Assembly (NCBI GenBank): GCA_016713005.1
Contig: JADJPY010000012.1
Location: forward strand, 558,001-622,000
Direction of reading: 5' to 3'
DNA: 64,000 nucleotides
Origin: Ramlibacter sp.
GTDB lineage: Bacteria; Pseudomonadota; Gammaproteobacteria; Burkholderiales; Burkholderiaceae_C
Below, in pieces: positions 51,190 through 59,615 of the stretch. A program made the translations under genes and the position numbers. The notes under the pieces were generated by a model. The model saw only the letters and a program-made list of their open reading frames with translations. It made no database searches and had not been told where the DNA came from. How positions within the stretch are numbered: position 1 is the stretch's first letter; the number at the start of each line of letters is the position of its first letter.

Positions 51190-51996
51190 TCACCCGCGCG
51201 ACAGCTCGTGCAGCGCTGCGCGGGTGAAGTCGTCCGCGGGGAAAAAGGTCTCCAGCGCCAGCTCCTGCAGCGTCACGTCCACCGGCGTGCCAAAGATGGT
51301 GATGGTGCTGATGAAGCTCAGCATCCCGTGCGGCGTGTTCAACCTGAAAGGCATCACCACGCCGGGGTGCTCGCCCTCCAGGTGCTGGTCCGGGCCTGAC
51401 GGCGCGGGATAGCCACGCAACTCTTCCAGCAACGAGGCCAGCACCGGGTCGGCCGTGGCGGCGATCTGCTGACGCAGCCGCTCGAACAGGTGCTGGCGCC
51501 ACTGGCCAAGGTTGGCGATCATGGGAGCCAGGCCCTGTGGATGCAGGCTCAGGCGCAGCACATTCACCGGTGCCTGGAGCTGCGACGGGTCTGCCATCGC
51601 CATGAGGCGCGGCACCGGGGCGTTGTAGCTCACCAGGTTCCAGTGCCGGTCAACCGCGAGCGCAGGGTACGGTTCGTGCCCCTTGAGGATGAGTTCGACC
51701 GCTTCGCGCGCCGAACGCAGCGCGGGGTCGTCCAGTCCGCGTTCCCGGTACATGGGTGCGTAGCCAGCGGCCATCAAAAGGGTGTTGCGCTCGCGCAGCG
51801 GGATGCCAAGCCGTTCGGTCAGGCGCAACACCATTTCACGGCTTGGAACCGCGCGGCCGGTTTCCATGAAACTCAGGTGCCGGGTGGAGATTGCCGCCTC
51901 GTCGGCCAGATCAAGCTGGCTGAGCCGCCGGTGCTGCCGCCAGTGCCGCAGGTGGTCGCCGAAGGTCTGGCGCAACGGGGTGTGCGTGGCTGTCAT
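51190..51996 (-). CDS. XRE family regulator with MmyB-like ligand domain
   Basis: A 268-residue regulator. The N-terminal helix-turn-helix (HLRHWRQHRRLSQLDLADEA, then ISTRHLSFMETGRAVPSREMVLRL in two halves, residues about 14-62) is followed by the MmyB-like domain (NTLLMAAGYAPMYRE near 70, YPALAVDRHWNLVSYN near 108, TPVDVTLQELALETFFPADD near 240). Such regulators often control a neighbouring oxidoreductase; here the molybdoenzyme starts 56 bp downstream in the same direction. ATG 51996 is the first good start. Confidence 0.85.
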   Translation of the reverse strand: MTATHTPLRQTFGDHLRHWRQHRRLSQLDLADEAAISTRHLSFMETGRAVPSREMVLRLTERLGIPLRERNTLLMAAGYAPMYRERGLDDPALRSAREAVELILKGHEPYPALAVDRHWNLVSYNAPVPRLMAMADPSQLQAPVNVLRLSLHPQGLAPMIANLGQWRQHLFERLRQQIAATADPVLASLLEELRGYPAPSGPDQHLEGEHPGVVMPFRLNTPHGMLSFISTITIFGTPVDVTLQELALETFFPADDFTRAALHELSRG

Positions 51997-52074
51997 GGCG
52001 ATATCGTAGGCCCTGCGAGCGGCAGGGGCATGACCTCCCGGGGAATGGCCGTCCCGACCGGCGCGCCGGTGTGA

Positions 52075-52107
52075 GGGTCGGCGCATGGGGCGGCGCATGG
52101 GGCGGCG
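52075..52107. repeat. Short tandem repeat in the serC upstream region
   Basis: The 12-mer GGCGCATGGGGC occurs twice in tandem and is followed by a partial third unit. It lies upstream of the likely serC promoter. Significance unknown; it could be a slippage-prone site. Confidence 0.4.
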
Positions 52108-52123
52108 CCCAGCGGCTTTCTTG

Positions 52124-52129
52124 TATGCT
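52124..52129 (+). promoter_or_regulatory. Candidate -10 of serC
   Basis: TATGCT in the context CTTGTATGCTG, 42 bp upstream of the serC ATG, in the only stretch of lower GC in the 174-bp gap between the XRE gene and serC. No clear -35 is visible. Confidence 0.35.
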
Positions 52130-52170
52130 GTTTGGCTTTCCCATCCCCTGACCGACAGAAGCGAGCATTC

Positions 52171-53253
52171 ATGACCCGTGTATTCAATTTCAGCCCCGGC
52201 CCTGCAACCCTGCCCGAAGCGGTATTGCGAAAGGCCGCCGAAGAGATGATGGACTGGCGCGGCAGCGGCATGTCGGTGATGGAAATGAGCCACCGGGGCA
52301 AGGAATTCATCTCCATCCATGCCCAGGCCGAGGCCGACCTGCGCGAGCTCATGGGCATTCCCGCCAACTACAAGGTGCTGTTCATGCAGGGCGGTGCAAT
52401 TGGCGAGAACGCCATCGTCCCGATGAACCTGATCGGGCGCACCGGCAGTGCCGACTATGTGATCACCGGCGACTGGTCCAAGAAGTCCATCAAGGAAGCC
52501 AAGACCTACGGCAAGGCCAATGTGGCCGCCAGTGGCGAGGCCGGCAAGTTCACTTCCATCCCGCCACGCAGCGAATGGAAGCTGGACCCCAATGCCTCCT
52601 ACGTTCACATCTGCTCCAATGAGACCATCGGTGGCGTGGAATACCACTGGACACCCGACACCGGTGGCGTGCCGCTGGTGGCCGACATGTCGTCCAACAT
52701 CCTGTCTCGACCGATCGATGTCAGCAAGTACGGCCTGATCTATGCCGGTGCCCAGAAGAACATGGGTCCCTCGGGAGTGACGGTGGTGATCGTGCGCGAC
52801 GACCTGATCGGCCACGCGCTGCCCATCACGCCCAGCGCCTTTGACTACAAGCAGCAGGCCGACAACGACTCCATGTACAACACGCCGCCCACGTATGCGA
52901 TCTACATCGCCGGGCTGGTGTACCAGCACGTCAAGTCGCTGGGTGGGCTGGCGGCCATGGAGGCGCACAACAAGGCAAAGGCCGCGGTGCTGTACAACTA
53001 CCTGGACAACAGCAGCTTCTACAGCAACCCGGTGGCACCGGCCGACCGGTCGCTGATGAACGTGCCCTTCAAGCTCAAGGACGATGCGCTGGATGAGGCT
53101 TTCCTCAAGGGCGCGCAGGCCAAAGGCATGGTGCAGCTCAAGGGCCACCGTTCGGTGGGCGGCATGCGCGCCTCCATCTACAACGCCATGTCCATCGAGG
53201 GCGTGAAGGCCCTGGTGGCCTACATGCAGGAGTTCGAGAAGCAGCACGGCTGA
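52171..53253 (+). CDS. serC: Phosphoserine aminotransferase
   Basis: A 360-residue PLP enzyme converting 3-phosphohydroxypyruvate to phosphoserine (also used in pyridoxal phosphate synthesis). MTRVFNFSPGPATLPEAVL is the family N-terminus; LFMQGGA near residue 71, ICSNETIGGVEY near 145 and the PLP lysine in YAGAQKNMGPSG near 192 are intact. ATG 52171 is chosen over an upstream in-frame ATG. serA follows, so the first two enzymes of serine synthesis are paired. Confidence 0.97.
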   Translation: MTRVFNFSPGPATLPEAVLRKAAEEMMDWRGSGMSVMEMSHRGKEFISIHAQAEADLRELMGIPANYKVLFMQGGAIGENAIVPMNLIGRTGSADYVITGDWSKKSIKEAKTYGKANVAASGEAGKFTSIPPRSEWKLDPNASYVHICSNETIGGVEYHWTPDTGGVPLVADMSSNILSRPIDVSKYGLIYAGAQKNMGPSGVTVVIVRDDLIGHALPITPSAFDYKQQADNDSMYNTPPTYAIYIAGLVYQHVKSLGGLAAMEAHNKAKAAVLYNYLDNSSFYSNPVAPADRSLMNVPFKLKDDALDEAFLKGAQAKGMVQLKGHRSVGGMRASIYNAMSIEGVKALVAYMQEFEKQHG

Positions 53254-53314
53254 AGCAGTTCAATGACGGCGCCCCGCGGGGCACAAGCAACATCACTACA
53301 CGAGACAAGCCGCC

Positions 53315-54496
53315 ATGACCCAGACCTTCTCCATCCTGGTCCTCAACCAGATCTCCGCCAACGGCCTCAAGCGCCTGCCCGCAGAGCGTTACACCACGGC
53401 CAAGGACATCGCGGCGCCCGACGCCGTGCTCGTGCGCTCGGCCGACATGCACGCCATGGCGATTGCACCCAGTGTGCAGGCGATCGGACGCGCCGGGGCC
53501 GGCACCAACAACATCCCGGTCAAGGCCATGAGTGCGCGCGGTGTGCCGGTGTTCAATGCGCCCGGCGCCAACGCCAACGCGGTGAAGGAACTGGTGCTGG
53601 CGGGCATGTTCATGGCGGCGCGCAACCTCCCCGGCGCGATGCGTTTCGTGGCGGGGCTGGATCCGGCGATGGCCGACATGGACAAGGCGGTGGAGGACGG
53701 CAAGAAGCACTTTGCCGGCTATGAGCTGGCCGGCCACACGCTGGGCGTGATCGGCCTGGGCAAGATCGGCTGCCTGGTGGCCGACGCGGCCATCAAGCTG
53801 GGCATGAACGTGCTGGGCTACGACCCCGAAATCACGGTGGACGCGGCCTGGAGCCTGCCCTCTCAGGTCAAGAAGGCCTCCAGCGTGGCCGAGGTGCTGA
53901 AGAACGCCCACTTTGTGACCCTGCATGTGCCGCTGCTGGACGCCACGCGCAACACGGTGAATGCCGGCAACATCGGCCTGATGAAAGCGGGCGCGGTGCT
54001 GCTGAATTTCTCGCGCGAGGGCATCGTCAACGACGACGCAGTGCTGGACGCCCTGAATGGCAAGCACCTGGGCGCGTATGTGTGCGATTTCCCCAGTGCC
54101 GCGCTGGTCGGCCAGGAGCGTGTGATTGCGCTGCCCCACCTGGGCGCTTCGACCCGCGAGGCCGAGGAGAACTGCGCGATCATGGTGGCCGACCAGCTGC
54201 GCGAGTACCTGGAGCACGGCAACATCGCCAATGCGGTGAATTTCCCCAACGTGGCCATGGCGCGGGAGTCCGCCTACCGCGTGGCCATCGCCAATGCCAA
54301 TGTGCCCAACATGCTGGGCCAGATATCCACCGCCATGGCCCAGGCCGGACTGAACATCCACAACATGGTCAACAAGTCGCGCGGCGACATGGCCTACACC
54401 GTGGTTGATGTCGAAAGCCCCGTGGGCGAAGGCGTGCTGGCCGCGCTGCGGGCCATCGAGGGCGTGCTGGCGGTGCGCTACCTGCCGCAACCCTGA
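53315..54496 (+). CDS. serA: D-3-phosphoglycerate dehydrogenase
   Basis: A 393-residue NAD-dependent dehydrogenase of serine biosynthesis. RAGAGTNNIP near residue 58, NAD motif GVIGLGKIGCLVADAA near 144, catalytic arginine in LNFSREGIVND near 230 and the His/Glu pair in ALPHLGASTREAEEN near 273. A C-terminal ACT domain (about 325-393, NMLGQISTAMAQAGLNI) suggests allosteric control by serine. It begins 61 nt after serC. Confidence 0.95.
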   Translation: MTQTFSILVLNQISANGLKRLPAERYTTAKDIAAPDAVLVRSADMHAMAIAPSVQAIGRAGAGTNNIPVKAMSARGVPVFNAPGANANAVKELVLAGMFMAARNLPGAMRFVAGLDPAMADMDKAVEDGKKHFAGYELAGHTLGVIGLGKIGCLVADAAIKLGMNVLGYDPEITVDAAWSLPSQVKKASSVAEVLKNAHFVTLHVPLLDATRNTVNAGNIGLMKAGAVLLNFSREGIVNDDAVLDALNGKHLGAYVCDFPSAALVGQERVIALPHLGASTREAEENCAIMVADQLREYLEHGNIANAVNFPNVAMARESAYRVAIANANVPNMLGQISTAMAQAGLNIHNMVNKSRGDMAYTVVDVESPVGEGVLAALRAIEGVLAVRYLPQP

Positions 54497-54559
54497 AACC
54501 CGCGCGGGCAAGCCCGGCAGGTCCACAATGGCGCAGGCACTGTGTGCCCCGGAGTTGCC

Positions 54560-57484
54560 ATGAACCACGCGTTTGCCCACACCCTCAAGACCTTCCACAC
54601 CGCCAGCGGCAAAACTGGCCTTTTCCACTCGTTGCCGGCACTGGCAAAGCAGTACCCCGGCATTGCGCGCCTGCCGGTGTCCATCCGCATCGTGCTCGAA
54701 TCCGTGCTGCGCAACTGCGATGGCCGCAAGGTCACGCCCGCGCATGTGGAGCAGCTTGCCAACTGGCGGCCCAGCGCCGCCCGCACCGACGAGATACCTT
54801 TTGTGGTGGCGCGCGTGGTGTTGCAGGACTTCACTGGCGTGCCGCTGCTGGCCGACCTGGCCGCCATGCGCAGCACGGCCGCGCGGCTGGGCAGGGATGT
54901 CAGCGCCATCGAGCCGCTGGTGCCGGTGGATCTGGTGGTGGACCACTCCATCATGGTGGACCACTATGGCCAGAAGAATTCGCTGGACCTGAACATGAAG
55001 CTGGAGTTCCAGCGCAACCGCGAGCGCTACGAGTTCATGAAGTGGGGCATGCAGGCCTTCAGCACCTTTGGCGTCGTGCCGCCGGGTTTTGGCATCGTGC
55101 ACCAGGTCAACCTGGAATACCTGGCGCGCGGCGTGCACCGGGGGAAATCCGGCACGGCAAATGCGGGCGGTGCCGCGCCCGTCTATTACCCCGACACCCT
55201 GGTCGGCACCGACAGCCACACCACCATGATCAACGGCATCGGCGTGGTGGGCTGGGGCGTGGGCGGCATCGAGGCCGAGGCCGCGATGCTGGGCCAGCCG
55301 GTGTACATCCTCACACCGGACGTGGTGGGCTTCGAGCTGACCGGGCGGATGCGCGAAGGCTGCACCGCCACCGACCTGGTGCTCACCGTCACCGAAATCC
55401 TGCGCCGGCACAAGGTGGTGGGCAAGTTCGTCGAGTTCTTTGGCGAGGGCACGCGCACGCTGGCGCTGCCGGACCGCGCAACCATTGCCAACATGGCCCC
55501 GGAGTACGGTGCCACCATGGGCTTCTTTCCGGTCGACGACAAGACGATTGACTACTTCAAGGGCACCGGCCGCAGCAAGGCCGAGATTGAGGCGTTCGAA
55601 GCGTACTTCCGCGCCCAGGGCCTGTTTGGCGTGCCCGTTGCGGGCCAGATTGACTATTCGCAGGTCATCACGCTGGACCTGGGCACCGTCACGCCCAGTC
55701 TGGCCGGCCCCAAACGCCCGCAGGACCGCATCGAGCTGGGCCAGGTCGCCAGCCAGTTCACGTCATTGTTCAGCAAGCCCAACAGCGACAACGGCTTCAA
55801 CCGGCCGGCAGCGCTGCTGCACACCCGCAGTGGCATCCAGGCAGGCGGTGCCGCGAGCCCGGCCGCTGCGGTGCCGCGCAACCCGCCCACCCCCGCCGGC
55901 GCTGCCCGCATGGTGGTCGAGATGGAAAGCAACAAGCCCACCCTGGCGGCAGCGCATTCCGAGGCGCTGCCAGCGACCCTGGCCACCAGGGGCATCACCA
56001 TCGGCAATGGCGACGTGCTGATCGCCGCGATCACCAGTTGCACCAACACGTCCAACCCCAGCGTGCTGCTGGCCGCGGGACTTCTGGCCAAAAAGGCGGT
56101 GGAGGCCGGCCTGAAGGTGCAGCCGCACATCAAGACCTCGCTGGCGCCGGGTTCGCGCATCGTCACCGAATACCTCACACAGACCGGATTGCTGCCCTAC
56201 CTGGAAAAGCTGGGCTTTGCGGTCGCCGGATACGGTTGCACCACCTGCATCGGCAATGCCGGCGACCTGACGCCCGAAATCAACGAGGCCATCACCGCCA
56301 ACGACCTTGTCTGTGCGGCCGTGCTGTCGGGCAACCGCAATTTCGAGGCGCGCATCCATCCCAACCTCAAGGCCAACTTCCTGGCCAGCCCGCCGCTGGT
56401 GGTGGCCTACGCCATCGCCGGCACGGTGCTGAAGGACCTGATGACCGAACCTGTGGGGCAGGGCAAGGGCGGCAAGGACGTGTACCTGGGCGACATCTGG
56501 CCCACGAGCGAAGAGATCCACGCGCTGATGAAGTTCGCGATGAACGGCAAGGCGTTCCGGGACAACTATGCCCGGGTGGGCACCGAGCCCGGCAAGCTGT
56601 GGGAAAAGATCAAGGGCGTGCAGGGGGCTACCTACACCTGGCCGGCCAGCACCTACATCGCCCAGCCGCCGTTCTTCGACTCGTTTGCTATTAATTCGAT
56701 AGCGGATAAGCGAGATCTGGCGGGGGCTGTAGGCCAAAATGAGACTGAAACCGTGCACTCGGCCCGGATCATGGCGCTGTTTGGCGACTCGATCACCACC
56801 GACCACATTTCCCCGGCCGGTTCGATCAAGGAAAACTCGCCTGCCGGCCAGTGGCTGCTGTCCCAGGGCGTGATGAAGGCCGACTTCAACAGCTACGGCG
56901 CGCGCCGCGGCCACCACGAGGTGATGATGCGCGGCACCTTTGCCAACGTGCGCATCAAGAACCTGATGCTGCCACCCGGGCCGGACGGATCGCGCGAGGA
57001 GGGTGGCCTCACGCTGTACCGCCACCCGAAGGGCCAGCCGGAGAAGATGTTCATCTACGACGCCGCCATGAAGTACCTGGCCGCCGGCGTGCCCACCGTG
57101 ATTTTTGCGGGCGAGGAGTACGGCACCGGCTCTAGCCGCGACTGGGCGGCCAAGGGCACGCAGCTGCTGGGCATCAAGGCCGTGGTGGCGCGCAGTTTCG
57201 AGCGCATCCACCGCAGCAATCTGGTGGGCATGGGCGTGCTGCCCCTGCAGTTCAAGGCCGGCGACTCGTGGGAAACGCTGGGCCTGAGGGGCGACGAGAC
57301 GATTGACGTGATCCCTGCTCCCGACCTGCGGCCGCAAAGCGAGGCGCAGCTGGTGATCACACGTGCCGACGGCAGCCAGCAGGCGCTGGAGGTCACCCTG
57401 CGCATCGACACCCCGGTCGAGGTGGACTACTACCGCGCGGGCGGCATCCTGCCCTACGTCCTGCGCCAGCTGCTGGCCGCGTGA
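54560..57484 (+). CDS. acnA: Aconitate hydratase A
   Basis: A 974-residue AcnA/IRP-type aconitase, about 70-80 residues longer than E. coli AcnA. LVPVDLVVDHSIMVDHYG near residue 118, GTDSHTTMINGIGVVGWGVG near 217, [4Fe-4S] cysteines in ITSCTNTSNPS near 490 and GYGCTTCIGN near 557, and FGDSITTDHISPAGSIKENS near 740 are intact. One extra stretch is an Ala/Pro-rich insert near 435-455. A second, residues about 710-727 just before the swivel domain (AINSIADKRDLAGAVGQN), is encoded by a repeat element in frame. It overlaps the FAD monooxygenase gene start by one base. A second aconitase, acnB, lies 10 kb away. Confidence 0.96.
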   Translation: MNHAFAHTLKTFHTASGKTGLFHSLPALAKQYPGIARLPVSIRIVLESVLRNCDGRKVTPAHVEQLANWRPSAARTDEIPFVVARVVLQDFTGVPLLADLAAMRSTAARLGRDVSAIEPLVPVDLVVDHSIMVDHYGQKNSLDLNMKLEFQRNRERYEFMKWGMQAFSTFGVVPPGFGIVHQVNLEYLARGVHRGKSGTANAGGAAPVYYPDTLVGTDSHTTMINGIGVVGWGVGGIEAEAAMLGQPVYILTPDVVGFELTGRMREGCTATDLVLTVTEILRRHKVVGKFVEFFGEGTRTLALPDRATIANMAPEYGATMGFFPVDDKTIDYFKGTGRSKAEIEAFEAYFRAQGLFGVPVAGQIDYSQVITLDLGTVTPSLAGPKRPQDRIELGQVASQFTSLFSKPNSDNGFNRPAALLHTRSGIQAGGAASPAAAVPRNPPTPAGAARMVVEMESNKPTLAAAHSEALPATLATRGITIGNGDVLIAAITSCTNTSNPSVLLAAGLLAKKAVEAGLKVQPHIKTSLAPGSRIVTEYLTQTGLLPYLEKLGFAVAGYGCTTCIGNAGDLTPEINEAITANDLVCAAVLSGNRNFEARIHPNLKANFLASPPLVVAYAIAGTVLKDLMTEPVGQGKGGKDVYLGDIWPTSEEIHALMKFAMNGKAFRDNYARVGTEPGKLWEKIKGVQGATYTWPASTYIAQPPFFDSFAINSIADKRDLAGAVGQNETETVHSARIMALFGDSITTDHISPAGSIKENSPAGQWLLSQGVMKADFNSYGARRGHHEVMMRGTFANVRIKNLMLPPGPDGSREEGGLTLYRHPKGQPEKMFIYDAAMKYLAAGVPTVIFAGEEYGTGSSRDWAAKGTQLLGIKAVVARSFERIHRSNLVGMGVLPLQFKAGDSWETLGLRGDETIDVIPAPDLRPQSEAQLVITRADGSQQALEVTLRIDTPVEVDYYRAGGILPYVLRQLLAA
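56687..56740 (+). repeat. GCTA-N9-TAGC repeat element, copy 6 (in-frame insert in acnA)
   Basis: Head 56687-56703, 17-nt spacer, CGGGGGCT at 56721-56728, then GTAGGCC and A-run. It replaces the variable linker before the conserved ALFGDSITTDH motif, adding about 18 codons with no stop. Confidence 0.88.
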
Positions 57485-58719
57485 TGGCACATCCCCCGGA
57501 TTTGCTGGTGGCGGGCGGAGGCATTGGCGGACTGTCGGCCGCGCTGGCCTGCGCGCAAGCAGGGGCACACATCCGTTTGTTTGAGCAGGCGGACGCCTTC
57601 GGTGAAGTCGGTGCAGGCATCCAGCTCGGCCCCAATGCCGTGCGGGTGCTGCAGGCCTGGGGCCTTGGCGCAGCGCTGGACGGCGTGGTGGCGCGACCAA
57701 AGGCCTTGCAGGTGATGCGTGCCGACAGCGGCGAGCGCCTGGCCACGCTGCCCCTGGGCGCGGCGATGCAGGACCGCTACGGCGCACCGTACCTCACGAT
57801 CCACCGCGCCGATCTGCACGCCGTGCTGCTGGCCGCGGTGCAGGCCCAGGGCGCAACGGCCTTGCGCACAGGCTGTGCAGTCCACGCCGTGGCACAGACT
57901 TCGGGTGCGGTGCAGATGCAGCTGGCTGACGCGGCGGGGCAGGGACTGACGGTAGAGGGCGACGCACTGGTGGGCGCCGACGGCCTGTGGAGCCGGGTGC
58001 GCGGCGCGTGGGCCGGCGATGCCGCAGCCCGCTACAGCGGCCACCTGGCCTGGCGGGCGCTGGTTCGGCAAGCCGACCTGCCCGCCGCGCTGCGATCGCA
58101 GGACGTCACGGTCTGGCTTGGGGAGCGGCTGCACCTGGTGCACTACCCGGTGCGTGGCGGTGAGTGGCTCAACATCGCGGGCTTTGTCGAAGGCCCGCGC
58201 CCGCCCGACATTGCCAATTGGGACATCGCGCCCGCCGACCTGCCCGCACGGGCCGGTGGCCTGCCTGCTGCGCTGCGCGACGCGGCCGGACCACTGGGAG
58301 CGCTGTCCGAGGCGGTGCCGCACTGGCGGCTGTGGGCCCTGTGTGGCCGCGCGCCCGTGAGTGGCGCGGACGCGCTGGTGCAGGGGCGTGTCGCGCTGCT
58401 GGGTGATGCGGCGCACCCGATGTTGCCCTACCTGGCGCAGGGCGCCGGCATGGCCATTGAGGACGCGGCCGAGCTGGCGAGTTCGCTCGCCATGAACGAC
58501 ATGGAACTGCCCCTGCGCCTGCGCCGCTATGCGCTCAACCGCTGGCAGCGCGTGGCGCGGGTGCAGCGGCGCTCGCTGCGCAACGGTGGGATTTTTCATG
58601 CCAGCGGGCCGTTGCGTGTGGCGCGCGACCTGTCGCTGCGTCTGCTGGGCGCGCGCCTGCTGGACATGCCGTGGCTGTACGGGCATGGCCCGGCACCCGA
58701 GGTGCTATCAAATCAGTAG
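57484..58719 (+). CDS. FAD-dependent aromatic-type monooxygenase
   Basis: A 411-residue class A flavoprotein hydroxylase. The FAD motif LLVAGGGIGGLSAALACAQ near residue 7, GAGIQLGPNAVRVLQAWGL near 42, the DG-type motif DALVGADGLWSRVR near 160 and the second FAD motif GRVALLGDAAHPMLPYLAQG near 300 place it with salicylate / 3-hydroxybenzoate hydroxylase-like enzymes. ATG 57484 overlaps acnA by one base; GTG 57481 is possible. The last codons (LSNQ) and the TAG stop come from a repeat element. The substrate is unknown; the opposite-facing kynurenine genes suggest, but do not prove, aromatic catabolism. Confidence 0.85.
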   Translation: MAHPPDLLVAGGGIGGLSAALACAQAGAHIRLFEQADAFGEVGAGIQLGPNAVRVLQAWGLGAALDGVVARPKALQVMRADSGERLATLPLGAAMQDRYGAPYLTIHRADLHAVLLAAVQAQGATALRTGCAVHAVAQTSGAVQMQLADAAGQGLTVEGDALVGADGLWSRVRGAWAGDAAARYSGHLAWRALVRQADLPAALRSQDVTVWLGERLHLVHYPVRGGEWLNIAGFVEGPRPPDIANWDIAPADLPARAGGLPAALRDAAGPLGALSEAVPHWRLWALCGRAPVSGADALVQGRVALLGDAAHPMLPYLAQGAGMAIEDAAELASSLAMNDMELPLRLRRYALNRWQRVARVQRRSLRNGGIFHASGPLRVARDLSLRLLGARLLDMPWLYGHGPAPEVLSNQ

Positions 58720-58757
58720 CGGGTAAGCCAATATCCACGGGGGCTACAGGCCGATTT
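58704..58757 (+). repeat. GCTA-N9-TAGC repeat element, copy 7 (3' end of FAD monooxygenase)
   Basis: Head 58704-58720, 17-nt spacer, CGGGGGCT at 58738-58745 and ACAGGCC. The TAGC arm provides the TAG stop (58717-58719) of the monooxygenase gene; the remainder fills the convergent gap to kynA. Confidence 0.88.
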
Positions 58758-58772
58758 GGCCTGAATTTTCAG

Positions 58773-59615
58773 CTACAGGTCGGTGCGAAGTGTCCAGATC
58801 TCCGGGAACAGCACAACGTCCAGCATCTTGCGCAGGTAGCTCACGCCGCCGGTGCCGCCCGTGCCGCGCTTGAAGCCGATCACACGCTCCACCGTGGTGA
58901 CATGGCGAAAGCGCCACAGGCGAAAGGCGTCTTCCAGGTCGGTGAGTTCCTCGCCCAGCTGGTAAAGCTCCCAATGCTTTTTGGGATCACGGTAGACCAC
59001 CAGCCAGGCTTGCCTGACCGCGTCGCTCTCTGCGTAGGGCTGTGTCCAGTCGCGCTGCGTGTGGCTGGCAGGCACGGCCAGGCCCCGGCGGGCCAGCAGG
59101 CGCAGCGCTTCGTCGTAGAGCGACGGCGCTTCATACGCGGCCTGCACCATGGCCAGCAGGTCGGGGCGGTGGGCGTGCGGCTTGAGCATCGCTGCGTTCT
59201 TGTTGCCCAGAGCAAATTCAATGCAGCGGTACTGCGCGCTCTGGAAGCCACTCGAACTGGCCAGGTAGGGCCGGATGGCGCTGTACTCGGGAGGCGTCAT
59301 GGTGGCCAGCACGTCCCAGGCATGCACCAGCTGCTTCATGATCTTGCTCACCCTCGCCAGCATCTTGAAGGCCGTGCCCAGCTCGTCCTTCGCCACGCAG
59401 GCAATGGCGGCGCGCAGCTCGTGCAGCATCAGCTTCATCCAGAGCTCGCTGGTCTGGTGCTGGATGATGAACAGCATCTCGTTGTGGTCCGGCGACAGGG
59501 GCTTTTGCGCGCCCAGGATCGCGTCCAGCTGCAGGTAGTCGCCATAGCTCATGTCCTGGCTGAAGTCGAGCTTGGCCTTCTCGTCGTGCACGATGTGTTC
59601 AGGTCTGCTGGCCAT
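58773..59615 (-). CDS. kynA: Tryptophan 2,3-dioxygenase
   Basis: A 280-residue heme dioxygenase opening the indole ring of tryptophan to N-formylkynurenine. MSYGDYLQLDAILGAQKPLS near residue 26, the substrate-binding HNEMLFIIQHQTSELWMKLM (50-70, with the distal histidine) and the proximal heme histidine in FRLWRFRHVTTVERV near 235 are present. ATG 59615 overlaps the kynU stop by one base (TGATG). It is the last gene of a kynBUA operon. Confidence 0.97.
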   Translation of the reverse strand: MASRPEHIVHDEKAKLDFSQDMSYGDYLQLDAILGAQKPLSPDHNEMLFIIQHQTSELWMKLMLHELRAAIACVAKDELGTAFKMLARVSKIMKQLVHAWDVLATMTPPEYSAIRPYLASSSGFQSAQYRCIEFALGNKNAAMLKPHAHRPDLLAMVQAAYEAPSLYDEALRLLARRGLAVPASHTQRDWTQPYAESDAVRQAWLVVYRDPKKHWELYQLGEELTDLEDAFRLWRFRHVTTVERVIGFKRGTGGTGGVSYLRKMLDVVLFPEIWTLRTDL

